8,864 bases of DNA from the NCBI GenBank assembly GCA_024281135.1, contig JAMXLG010000148.1:1-8864 (forward strand). Direction: 5' to 3'. A program made the position numbers and the translations under genes. This DNA comes from Vulcanimicrobiia bacterium. Lineage in GTDB: Bacteria; Eremiobacterota; Eremiobacteria; Baltobacterales; Baltobacteraceae. Shown in pieces: positions 1-6,361 of this stretch. The notes under the pieces are model-generated. The model was not told the DNA's origin and searched no databases. It worked only from the letters and a program-made list of their open reading frames with translations. The first letter of the stretch is position 1; every line of letters starts with the position of its first letter.

Positions 1-1
1 T

Positions 2-877
2 CAGCTTACGCAAGGATTGGCGCCGCGCGCTGCTTCTTTGCAGAGCACGGCTGTTACACCACCATCCTCGTGGGAAGGGCTGACTTCGTACTTTCCGGCG
101 CTCCCAGACGCCACGTGGTACATCAGAGAGGCCGGGCAAAACACGTCGAGCGCGACGAGTGCGATCCTATGCCAGCAATCGACGCCAACATTCGGTTATA
201 ACTTCGGTGTTTTTTCGGCGAATGTCGGCGTAGGAAGTTCAACGGCGTTCGTTCCGCTCAATCCCACGTCGTGGGGAGGCGGCGCGGCAACCGGTTCGGT
301 TGCACTCATCGACTACGATCCGGCCGCGAACGTCGGTTATGTCGTGTTGAACGGAGCGACACTCTTCGGTACGAATGACGACGTCCTCGCGACCGTCAAT
401 TTCGCGACGAACTCCGTATCGTATGCCGATCTCGGCGACCAAGGAGTTCCGTTCGATTTCGTCATCGATCCGGCCACGCACGTTGGAGCGATGTCGAGCA
501 CCGGCCCGGGCTTCTTCGGCACACCGGAAGTCATCCTCCTCAACCTCGCAACGGCATCCGTTGCGTCGCAAGTGACAATTCCGACATGGAATTTTTACGG
601 AATCGTAGGCGGAGGGCTGACGAAACTCGCCGTCGATCCGATCCATGGCCTGTTTGCCGTTCAGAACATCGTTCCGGCGGTGGACCAAACGGATAACAAC
701 CCGCTCAGTGAAGTGGACTTCATTAACGAAACCGGCAGTGTCGTTAGCAAAACGCCACGCTACTACAATTTATCGACCTTCACCGTCGGCGATCATTGGT
801 TCCAGCTGAACCCGACAACGCGCACGGGCTTCATGGATGGGCCGAACTTCACCCAAATCATTCCATTCCCGTATTAG
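2..877 (+). CDS. Secreted beta-propeller-like protein, 5' end missing
   Basis: The reading frame is open from the first bases of the window, so the N-terminus and any signal peptide lie upstream. The TTG at position 17 is probably an internal codon. About 291 residues are visible, rich in small, polar and aromatic residues, as in exported beta-rich proteins. A short motif of the form (D/N)P-x4-G or close to it recurs: DPAANVG (base 317), DPATHVG (467), DPIHGLF (635) and NPTTRTG (809). The spacing is about 50, 56 and 58 residues, which fits successive blades of a propeller. Each copy follows a hydrophobic strand and precedes a second one. No catalytic motif is recognised. It ends 14 bases before the next lipoprotein gene and probably shares its transcript. 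A role in the envelope is inferred; the function is unknown. Confidence 0.72.
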   Translation, partial: QLTQGLAPRAASLQSTAVTPPSSWEGLTSYFPALPDATWYIREAGQNTSSATSAILCQQSTPTFGYNFGVFSANVGVGSSTAFVPLNPTSWGGGAATGSVALIDYDPAANVGYVVLNGATLFGTNDDVLATVNFATNSVSYADLGDQGVPFDFVIDPATHVGAMSSTGPGFFGTPEVILLNLATASVASQVTIPTWNFYGIVGGGLTKLAVDPIHGLFAVQNIVPAVDQTDNNPLSEVDFINETGSVVSKTPRYYNLSTFTVGDHWFQLNPTTRTGFMDGPNFTQIIPFPY

Positions 878-891
878 GCGGTGCAAGGAAA

Positions 892-1311
892 ATGAACAAC
901 GCAAGATTAGGTACACGATTGATCTCCATCGCGGCATCGCTGTTGTTACTAGCGGGCTGCGGCGGTGGTGGCGGTGGTGGAGGTGGTGCACTGCCGGGCG
1001 GAGGCGGCAACGCGACAGCATCGCCAAATCCTGTCTCAAGCGGCCCGACGCTCTCGATGAACGCTCTTTCCATCACGTCGTCTACGCCACAGACCTTCAG
1101 CGTAAGAGATAGCGGCTACACGGGAACGTTTTCCGTGAGCGGTTGCGCGAACGTGGTTTCGGTCTCGCCGTCTAGCGCTGCAGGACCAACCGCTACTTTC
1201 ACGGTGACGCCGGTTGCACCGGGCACCTGCACGCTGGTGATCTCGGAGAGCGACGGGCGCTCCGTAACGCTTGCAGTCGCATATACCATCACGCAAGGAA
1301 CGATCCAATGA
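892..1311 (+). CDS. Small Ig-like lipoprotein with polyglycine linker
   Basis: This is a 139-residue protein. The ATG at 892 is chosen because it gives a textbook lipoprotein signal: basic start, hydrophobic stretch at residues 10-21, and lipobox LAGC with the acylated cysteine at C23. Nine glycines follow (24-32), then ALPGGGG, forming a flexible tether. Residues about 53-134 look like one bacterial Ig-like beta sandwich with alternating Thr/Ser/Val strands. Its two cysteines, C85 and C113, lie in GCANVV and GTCTLV and could form a disulfide after export. An AAGGAA lies very close to the start (885-890). The stop overlaps the next gene's start as ATGA, implying translational coupling. Upstream in-frame starts would place an unlikely stretch ahead of the signal peptide. 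It is probably a surface-anchored binding or structural protein; the specific function is unknown. Confidence 0.85.
   Translation: MNNARLGTRLISIAASLLLLAGCGGGGGGGGGALPGGGGNATASPNPVSSGPTLSMNALSITSSTPQTFSVRDSGYTGTFSVSGCANVVSVSPSSAAGPTATFTVTPVAPGTCTLVISESDGRSVTLAVAYTITQGTIQ
961..987 (+). repeat. 9-nt tandem repeat coding for polyglycine
   Basis: Three consecutive 9-base units lie directly after the lipobox cysteine codon: GGCGGTGGT, GGCGGTGGT and GGAGGTGGT. Together they encode nine glycines. The first two copies are identical and the third differs at one base. Copy-number change would stay in frame and alter the tether length by three residues per unit. Confidence 0.85.
1295..1300 (+). promoter_or_regulatory. 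Ribosome binding site for the 576-aa lipoprotein
   Basis: AAGGAA lies seven bases before the ATG at 1308. It sits inside the end of the preceding gene, and it supports that start in addition to the lipobox. Confidence 0.6.
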
Positions 1312-3038
1312 CGTTGCAGCGGAATTTTAGAACCGCCGGCTTTGCGGTTACAATCGCGGCATTTACGCTCGCGGGATGCGCGGGCGGCGGAGCAGCTCTT
1401 CCATCCCTCACCGGCCACAGCGTTACTTCCGCTCGAACGGCAAAGGCGTCGTTCACGATCCACTGGCCCGCCCATGCGATCGCTTCTCCAAAGAGTGCTA
1501 ACCGCGCGCGGTCGCAATATATTTCGCCTTCCGCGCTCGCCGTTGTCGTGGAAGTAAATCCGAATGCCGCAACGCCGGGTCCCATCACGTTTGCGAATGC
1601 AAACGGCGCACAGACGAGTACGGTGACGATCGATGCGCCGGTTGGCAACGACGAGTTTGTCTTTACGCTCTGGGATACGCAACAAACAGCCGGTGAAACG
1701 CAGGCCGTCGGTAATCTCCTCGGACAGGCCGATGTAGCGTCGCAAACGATTGTTGCGGGTCAGGTGAACACTGTGAATGCGACGATTGGTGGAATTACAA
1801 GTCGTATCAGTATTGCACCTATTGCGGGCCAGGCATTCGTCGAAACGGATCCGACCATTGGGTACGATCTGGTCGGCGATCTGCCGGCGACATTCGCGGC
1901 AACCGCGTATGATGCAGGTGGAAATGTCATTGTCTCTCCTGGAGCGCCTTCTCTTAGTTTTGCAGCGAGCAGCGGCTCAGCGGGATTCATCAGCGTCCAG
2001 CCCGTTTCAGCCAATCCAAATCAATTCACTGTCGCGGCGCTGACTGCTAAAGCGTCGGCATCGCCCTACGGAGCGGTCGTCACTGCGACCGATTCGGGCG
2101 TGCAGCATACGTACACAGCAAATTTGAACGTGTTCCTTCGGTCGGCAGTGTACGTTTCGTACGGAACCGGTGCAGGTTCGCGAATTGCGATGTACGATGA
2201 TCACGGAAACGTCATGCCGCTTCGCGCGGGAGCGTTTTCTGGATTGACTTCGCCCGCCGGTCTTGCATATAGCTCAAAAGAACATCGTCTCTTCGTTGCC
2301 GATAACGGGGCAAACAAGGTGCTCGCGTTCGACGCCAGTGGGAACGCGGCGAGTGGATTCTCTCCCCCTACACTAGCCGGTGCTCGCGCGATTGAATACG
2401 ATTCACAGTCCGACGCGGTTTTTGCAACGGGAACGTCACAAACGATTGCCTTTAATCCCGACGGTACTCCGAAGGCGCTAGTCACGGGAGCATTTTCGCA
2501 GACGACGTCGCCTGACGGCATCGCGTACGTCGGCGCGGACCCAAACTACAATCCGTACGATGCTGTTGCCGTAGCGAATGACGCAACGGCTTCAATCGAC
2601 TACTATGATGCGCGTACAGGTGCGTACTTGGCGACTACGGATGCGCTCGGTGCTCCGGCCGCCGCGCCGATCGTGGGTCTCGCATGGAATATGGCCTCTC
2701 CCGGCCACCCGCTGCTTGTGGCCGCGGGCGGCGGCGCTGGTGCCGGCTTCGGGTTAACGACCATACCAGGCTCGGGCGGCAGCATTTTCGACAACGTTAC
2801 GTCAACCACATCGCGATTTGCCGGAGTCGCCTTTGCTTCGACCATCGCCCATGACGCGACGGCGACCTCAAATGCAACGCAATACGAAGCGTTTGTCGTG
2901 CAAACCGATGCCAATCAAATCCAAGGGTATATTCGCGATCCGTACTCCGACCAGATTTTTCCATCTCCGGACGTGCTGATTTCTACGCCGGCTGCATCGG
3001 GATTGTCAATGCCTCTGGGTATCGCGGTCGCGATCTGA
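1308..3038 (+). CDS. Lipoprotein with beta-sandwich domains and NHL-like propeller
   Basis: This 576-residue protein opens with a lipoprotein signal: hydrophobic residues 11-22, lipobox LAGC, and lipidated C24. Residues about 48-165 form a beta-rich domain that starts with ASFTIHWPAH and contains YISPSALAVVVEV and DAPVGNDEFVFTLWD. I recall this signature from lipoproteins of Candidatus Eremiobacterota, but could not search. Residues about 166-276 look like an Ig-like domain (ATFAATAYDAGGN and following). From about 279 to the end the protein resembles an NHL/SMP-30-type beta propeller. Related blade starts are AGAFSGLTSPAGLAY (307-321) and TGAFSQTTSPDGIAY (393-407), followed by blades with LFVADNGANKVLAFD, VGLAW and LGIAV. 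The start overlaps the previous stop as ATGA. It probably sits on the outer surface and binds a ligand or partner; no enzymatic residues are evident. Confidence 0.88.
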   Translation: MTLQRNFRTAGFAVTIAAFTLAGCAGGGAALPSLTGHSVTSARTAKASFTIHWPAHAIASPKSANRARSQYISPSALAVVVEVNPNAATPGPITFANANGAQTSTVTIDAPVGNDEFVFTLWDTQQTAGETQAVGNLLGQADVASQTIVAGQVNTVNATIGGITSRISIAPIAGQAFVETDPTIGYDLVGDLPATFAATAYDAGGNVIVSPGAPSLSFAASSGSAGFISVQPVSANPNQFTVAALTAKASASPYGAVVTATDSGVQHTYTANLNVFLRSAVYVSYGTGAGSRIAMYDDHGNVMPLRAGAFSGLTSPAGLAYSSKEHRLFVADNGANKVLAFDASGNAASGFSPPTLAGARAIEYDSQSDAVFATGTSQTIAFNPDGTPKALVTGAFSQTTSPDGIAYVGADPNYNPYDAVAVANDATASIDYYDARTGAYLATTDALGAPAAAPIVGLAWNMASPGHPLLVAAGGGAGAGFGLTTIPGSGGSIFDNVTSTTSRFAGVAFASTIAHDATATSNATQYEAFVVQTDANQIQGYIRDPYSDQIFPSPDVLISTPAASGLSMPLGIAVAI

Positions 3039-3045
3039 CGTTGCG

Positions 3046-3067
3046 CGGAGCCGGCGCCGCGGTTCCG
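3046..3067. terminator. Possible hairpin between convergent genes
   Basis: Eight bases at 3046-3053 can pair with 3060-3067 (including one G-U pair) around a six-base loop. It lies just after the stop of the + strand lipoprotein gene and before the stop of the - strand pseudopilin gene, where a two-way terminator would be expected. No T-tract follows on either strand, so it would be a non-classical terminator or a chance GC-rich stem. Confidence 0.3.
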
Positions 3068-3087
3068 GTGAAGGCGTTGGGAAGAAC

Positions 3088-3774
3088 TTACGGCGTTGCA
3101 GGCGTTAGCACCAGAGGAACCGGCGTGGGCGTGATGACTGGAGTCGGGGACGGCGTGTAATTGACAATGACCGTGAACGTCGTCGGCGCCGTCCCGCTTG
3201 CGAGCAACTCGCGGCGATCCACGCCGTTTGCGCCCAGCTGCAGTTGGATGAGCGCGTTTCCGCCGACCGCGGACGATGACGCATCAAATGCATAGGTAAC
3301 GGGCGTCGCGGTTGCGCCGGCAAACAGCGGATCGATCGTGCCGAGTTGCGACACCGAAACGGTTGAAGCCGCAAAAGTGTCGATCGGAGCGATGACTTCA
3401 CCCGCGCTTGCGGCCGTGCCAGGTGCGAAAGCATACCGCGTAACCGTCTTTTGCGCCGCATCGAATGCGTACGCCCACGAATATGGCCGGTGCGAACCAT
3501 CTTCGGTGAAGAAGTCGATTTCGTGTCCGTCGGCATTGGCGTTGCCGTTGACATCGGTTGCGGGAACGTAGACCGCCCACGCGCTCGCGGCTTCCACCGG
3601 AAGCCGTTCCATCAGGCGTTGCGCCGCACTTTGGCCCTGGACGCGCGCATCGAGGGTCGCCGTTGTTTGCGCAAGCCGTGACGCGAAGAGGACGAGCCCG
3701 CCGATTACGACGGCAGCGATTGCCGCGCCGATGACCAACTCGACGAGCGTGAAGCCCGCTTGGTTCTCCCTCAC
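3088..3774 (-). CDS. Type IV pilin-like minor pseudopilin (prepilin N-methylation domain)
   Basis: The 228-residue protein starts with a type III signal, MRENQAG|FTLVELVIGA. Cleavage by prepilin peptidase would fall between G7 and F8, the mature F1 would be methylated, and E12 is the conserved Glu5. A hydrophobic helix spans about 8-31. The C-terminal part is beta-rich (for example HEIDFFTEDG, residues 84-93, and YAFDAAQKTVTRY, 102-114). Overall size and layout resemble PilW/GspJ/ComGF-type minor pseudopilins. The start is the GTG at 3772-3774: the frame closes at a TAA 30 bases further upstream with no other start codon between, and there is none after it before the cleavage site. The last 22 residues are a Thr/Pro-rich tail (TPSPTPVITPTPVPLVLTPATP has no close counterpart in typical pseudopilins). 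No other pilus or secretion genes are visible beside it. A role in a type IV pilus, DNA uptake or type II secretion is inferred. Confidence 0.85.
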   Translation of the reverse strand: MRENQAGFTLVELVIGAAIAAVVIGGLVLFASRLAQTTATLDARVQGQSAAQRLMERLPVEAASAWAVYVPATDVNGNANADGHEIDFFTEDGSHRPYSWAYAFDAAQKTVTRYAFAPGTAASAGEVIAPIDTFAASTVSVSQLGTIDPLFAGATATPVTYAFDASSSAVGGNALIQLQLGANGVDRRELLASGTAPTTFTVIVNYTPSPTPVITPTPVPLVLTPATP

Positions 3775-3794
3775 GAGGCACCAGAGTGCCCGCG

Positions 3795-3824
3795 TTGCTT
3801 CGCTTTATGACTTTGTGGTACAAA
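3795..3824 (+). promoter_or_regulatory. Possible promoter overlapping the operator
   Basis: TTGCTT (3795-3800) and TACAAA (3819-3824), 18 bases apart, are weak matches to a sigma-70-type -35/-10 pair. The -10 would sit inside the right arm of the palindrome, so repressor binding would block RNA polymerase. Initiation would then fall near the ATG at 3832, giving a leaderless or nearly leaderless mRNA. The matches are poor, and this lineage's promoter consensus is not known to me. Confidence 0.25.
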
Positions 3825-3826
3825 GT
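3810..3826. promoter_or_regulatory. 17-bp perfect palindromic operator
   Basis: The sequence ACTTTGTGGTACAAAGT has seven-base arms (3810-3816 and 3820-3826) around a three-base centre. It lies in the 57-bp divergent gap between the pseudopilin gene and the membrane-protein/winged-helix pair, ending five bases before the ATG at 3832. A dimeric winged-helix repressor typically binds such a site, and the regulator at 4434-4790 is the natural candidate. Because the pseudopilin gene diverges from the same gap, it could also be affected. The palindrome is seen directly; the binding protein is inferred. Confidence 0.65.
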
Positions 3827-3831
3827 GGAGG

Positions 3832-4437
3832 ATGACCGAACTGGAGCGCGCGCTGCTCGATATCGCCGAGGTCCGTGACCGCCTGGCAACGATGCAGCGA
3901 TTCAAAGGCTATTCCGCCGTGGCGGCGGTGCTTTCGGGCATCCTTGCGATCGTTGCCGGCATCACTCAGGCGCTGGCGGTTCCGGTGCCTCACGGTGCGC
4001 ATCAGGGCCGCATTTATTTCGCGATTTGGTTCGTCTGCGCGGCGGCCGCCGCACTCGCTAACTATGGCGCGATCGCGCATTGGTTCGTGAGCGACGAAAG
4101 CGCGCGCGACCGCTGGCAAACCCGCACGGTCGGTCTTTCGATCCTTCCCGCTCTCGTGCTCGGCGGTGCGTTGTCATTTGCGCTGCTCGCGAGCGGCGGG
4201 ATCGCGCAACTTCCCGGCGTGTGGTATGGGTGTTATGCCGTCGGTCTCTTTGCGTCGCGCACGATGATTCCGCGCGGCGTTTTGCCGATTGCCGTCGCAT
4301 TGCTCGCGATCGGTATCGGATTGCTGTTCGTGCCGCCGACGATTGCGCTTGCGTGGTGGGTGTTACCGGCCGGATTTGGGACGGCGCAAATTGCGATCGG
4401 GTACTTCCTTTTTCGCGACCGGTCGGTGAACGCATGA
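3832..4437 (+). CDS. Six-helix membrane protein paired with winged-helix regulator
   Basis: This 201-residue protein has a charged, helical N-terminus (MTELERALLDIAEVRDRLAT) followed by FKGYSAVAAVLSG. It then has about six hydrophobic segments, near residues 28-50, 62-84, 103-121, 129-145, 150-167 and 173-194. The N-terminal pattern matches a family of uncharacterised membrane proteins (ELxRALxDIAxIRxxLA…F+GY) that I recall being encoded directly ahead of HTH_34 regulators. The ATG is the only start before an upstream stop at 3808. A GGAGG abuts it with no spacing, which is unusual. It overlaps the regulator gene as ATGA. The close pairing suggests that the membrane protein senses a signal or holds the regulator, but no function is established. 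The membrane topology is read by eye from hydrophobicity. Confidence 0.85.
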   Translation: MTELERALLDIAEVRDRLATMQRFKGYSAVAAVLSGILAIVAGITQALAVPVPHGAHQGRIYFAIWFVCAAAAALANYGAIAHWFVSDESARDRWQTRTVGLSILPALVLGGALSFALLASGGIAQLPGVWYGCYAVGLFASRTMIPRGVLPIAVALLAIGIGLLFVPPTIALAWWVLPAGFGTAQIAIGYFLFRDRSVNA

Positions 4438-4790
4438 GCGCAACCAATCTCGATCGCGTCTTTCACGAACGCGGGCGTTTGGCGATCTGCTCGACGCTCG
4501 TCGCGCAAAATGACGGCGTTTCGTTCACGCAACTCCAGGACGCGTGCGGACTCACCGACGGCAATCTCAACCGTCATTTGCACGCTCTGGCTGAAGAGGG
4601 CATCGTCGAAACCGAACGCCGCACGGGGATCGGCCGCCCGCAAACAATCGTGCGTATCACGTCCGCCGGCCGGGCACGGTTCCTTGCCTATATCGATGCG
4701 CTTGAAACGATCGTGCGCGATGTTCAGCGTTCCACGAGAGAGAACGAGTCGCCGATTCGCACGATGCCTGCGCGTAGCACGTCGCAATAA
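4434..4790 (+). CDS. Winged-helix transcriptional regulator (HTH_34, MarR-like)
   Basis: The 118-residue protein fits the HTH_34 winged-helix DNA-binding family. Residues 6-22 (LDRVFHERGRLAICSTL) form the first helix. SFTQLQDACGLTDGNLNRHLHAL (30-52) is the helix-turn-helix, with the recognition helix at about 41-53. ERRTGIGRPQTIVRITSAG (61-79) is the wing, followed by a C-terminal helix (80-100) for dimerisation. No ligand or metal site is obvious. The ATG at 4434 overlaps the membrane-protein stop; the longer in-frame extension upstream lies in another frame over that gene and is discarded. It likely represses its own operon through the 17-bp palindrome at 3810-3826. Its last 22 codons overlap the opposite-strand MOSC gene. 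Confidence 0.9.
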   Translation: MSATNLDRVFHERGRLAICSTLVAQNDGVSFTQLQDACGLTDGNLNRHLHALAEEGIVETERRTGIGRPQTIVRITSAGRARFLAYIDALETIVRDVQRSTRENESPIRTMPARSTSQ

Positions 4791-5362
4791 ACTCCCATCC
4801 ACGCCGAACGTTCTCGGGCGACATAACTGAGAATCTCAGGGTCGCTTTCGCCGCCCGCTTGATCGTATGTCGTCACGACACATCGTTCGATCGGATAGCG
4901 AACGCGCAGCAGGACGTCGCCGAGCGCGGCTTCGCGTCCCGTCATCGCTTCTTCCGTTAGCGAAAACCCCTCGCGCGACGTGACGAAAAAGTTCGGACGA
5001 AAGCGTTCGAAGCCGACGTCGTACCCGACATAAGCGCTCAATCCGCGAAGCCACTTATCGACGATGATCGAAACCGGCGCGTCATCGACAAACGGTTCGG
5101 CGGGGCGTTCTTCGAGTTCAACGTTCACGCCGCGTTCGTGCGCGCGTTCCACGCCCGTCGCGGGATCGCTCGAGAGGTGAAGCCGGTCGTTCTCCTTGCC
5201 GCGATACGGCTTTCCGGCGCGCGCGTGTCCGTCGCGCACGATCATCGCCCGCACGCGATCCCCTTCGAGTCCCTGCGGCAGCACCGCAACTTCGTCGAGC
5301 GGTTCGCCGCGTAAGCTCTTGACGGGATAGCGACGGATCGCCGCAAGCGTGCCCAGGTCCAT
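4724..5362 (-). CDS. MOSC domain protein (molybdenum-cofactor sulfurase C-terminal family)
   Basis: This 212-residue protein begins with an MOSC_N-type beta barrel: IRRYPVKSLRGEPLDEV (9-25) and GLEGDRVRAMIVRDG (31-45). A MOSC domain follows, containing RPNFFV (122-127), GFSLTEEAM (132-140), LGDVLLRV (148-155) and IERCVVTTYDQ (158-168). C161 in the RCxxT motif matches the cysteine that ligates molybdenum in mARC-type proteins such as YiiM/YcbX relatives. The family binds Moco and often reduces N-hydroxylated compounds with an electron donor; no ferredoxin domain is fused here, so a partner would be needed. The ATG at 5362 is chosen because the domain starts immediately after it, while upstream in-frame sequence is unlike any family member and overlaps the next operon. 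No strong ribosome-binding site is seen. It converges on, and overlaps by 67 bases, the winged-helix gene. Confidence 0.88.
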   Translation of the reverse strand: MDLGTLAAIRRYPVKSLRGEPLDEVAVLPQGLEGDRVRAMIVRDGHARAGKPYRGKENDRLHLSSDPATGVERAHERGVNVELEERPAEPFVDDAPVSIIVDKWLRGLSAYVGYDVGFERFRPNFFVTSREGFSLTEEAMTGREAALGDVLLRVRYPIERCVVTTYDQAGGESDPEILSYVARERSAWMGVYCDVLRAGIVRIGDSFSLVER

Positions 5363-5383
5363 GGGTTCAGTGATACTCGGGAG

Positions 5384-5419
5384 CTTGCGAGGAAGCCCGC
5401 TAAAACCGCAAGAAGCGGG
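5384..5419 (+). promoter_or_regulatory. Two interleaved inverted repeats in the MoxR-operon leader
   Basis: CTTGCG (5384-5389) pairs with CGCAAG (5407-5412), and CCCGCT (5396-5401) pairs with AGCGGG (5414-5419). The arms alternate, so the two stems compete, or would form a pseudoknot. The second stem takes up part of the GGGGGA (5417-5422) that is the best ribosome-binding candidate for the ATG at 5426. The pairing is seen; a regulatory role is speculative, since six-base GC-rich repeats arise by chance. Confidence 0.3.
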
Positions 5420-5425
5420 GGACCG

Positions 5426-6361
5426 ATGGTATCGACGCCCGCGTTTGCGTTGCGCCCGCTCGGCATCGGCGAGATCTTCGACCGTGCGGTGACCCTGTAC
5501 GTGCGCCACTTCGTCGCGTTCACGCTGATGGTGTTGACCTTGCTCGCGCCGCTTGCGGTCGTGCAGTATTTCGTCTTGCCCGATCAAGCGCAGTCACTGT
5601 CGCAAGCCATCGGCCAGGTTCAGCATCCGTCAAAAACGCCGGAGCCGCCCTTTTCCAGCCGGCAAATAAGCGCATTGCTTCTCATTGCTGCGCTCGCGCT
5701 GATCTTTGCGCCGTTTGTGAATAACGCCGTTGCAGTCGGCGTTGCGCGCGTGTACAACGGGATGCAGCCGGCGTACGGTGCAAGTTTCGGGGCGGTTTTT
5801 CGACGCTGGTTGCCGCTGCTCGGCACGGCGATCCTCAACGTCTTGATTCTGTTGGGGGTGTACGTCGCGATGGTCGTCGGCTTGGTGCTGCTGCTTACGA
5901 TCGGCGGATTGTTGCTGCGTCCGGCGCTGCCGCTTGCGGTTGCCGTCTTCATCTTTGCGATCGTAGCGTTCTTGGCAGTGCTCGTGTTCTTTCTCTTGCT
6001 GATCATCGCATATGCGTTCTCGATGTATTCTACGTCACTCGAAAACGCATCGCCGGTGCACGCCGTCGGCCTTGCGTACCGCCGCCTTTTCAACCGGAAC
6101 GAATTTAAAAAAGCGCTGCTGATGGCACTCGCCTACATCGGATTGCAGATCGGCGTTTTTACCCTCAGCTCGACGGTTGGATTCGTTCTGCTGCTTGCGG
6201 TGAGAAGCTACGCGCTCGAACTTGCGGTCAATGCGATCGTGGGCGCCATGGCGGCGGCGTTCGTGACGATTTTACTTGCCGTCTATTACTACGATATTCG
6301 CACGCGCGTCGAGGGACTCGACCTAGAAACCGATCTTCAACGGTTGACGGCCGCGTCGTGA
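5426..6361 (+). CDS. Multi-pass membrane protein, DUF7847/glycerophosphoryl-diester-PDE membrane-domain-like
   Basis: The 311-residue protein opens with LRPLGIGEIFDRAVTLYVRHF (9-29), the conserved start of a family of bacterial membrane proteins. Hydrophobic segments lie near 29-51, 81-106, 131-163, 168-203 (long enough for two helices), 228-256 and 262-288. It ends with AVYYYDIRTRVEGLDLE (285-301), matching the family's usual YYDxRxRxEGxDLE tail. No enzymatic residues are seen. It is the first gene of the operon, and its stop overlaps the next GTG start as GTGA. In related operons such proteins accompany DUF4129 and MoxR/DUF58 genes; a scaffold or export role is inferred, not shown. A GGGGGA lies four bases upstream of the ATG. 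Confidence 0.82.
   Translation: MVSTPAFALRPLGIGEIFDRAVTLYVRHFVAFTLMVLTLLAPLAVVQYFVLPDQAQSLSQAIGQVQHPSKTPEPPFSSRQISALLLIAALALIFAPFVNNAVAVGVARVYNGMQPAYGASFGAVFRRWLPLLGTAILNVLILLGVYVAMVVGLVLLLTIGGLLLRPALPLAVAVFIFAIVAFLAVLVFFLLLIIAYAFSMYSTSLENASPVHAVGLAYRRLFNRNEFKKALLMALAYIGLQIGVFTLSSTVGFVLLLAVRSYALELAVNAIVGAMAAAFVTILLAVYYYDIRTRVEGLDLETDLQRLTAAS

Noticed and set aside
239..688. Long minus-strand open frame inside the first propeller gene
   Set aside because: Arginine-rich, low-complexity composition typical of antisense frames in high-GC DNA; the + strand frame has repeated propeller motifs.
858..1076. Minus-strand open frame with a polyproline run
   Set aside because: It is the reverse complement of the polyglycine codons of a clear lipoprotein gene, with no signal or family features of its own.
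2201..2914. Minus-strand open frames within the propeller lipoprotein
   Set aside because: They mirror the + strand codons and have no starts with ribosome sites or recognisable domains.
4080..4433. N-terminal extension of the winged-helix gene
   Set aside because: The extension is arginine-rich and overlaps the membrane-protein gene in another frame; the family's usual N-terminus starts right after ATG 4434.
5384..5419. Classical H-type pseudoknot riboswitch
   Set aside because: The loop crossing the first stem would be a single base, too short; at most alternative hairpins are plausible.
5363..5587. N-terminal extension of the MOSC gene
   Set aside because: It would run into the opposing operon, and the MOSC_N barrel begins directly after ATG 5362.
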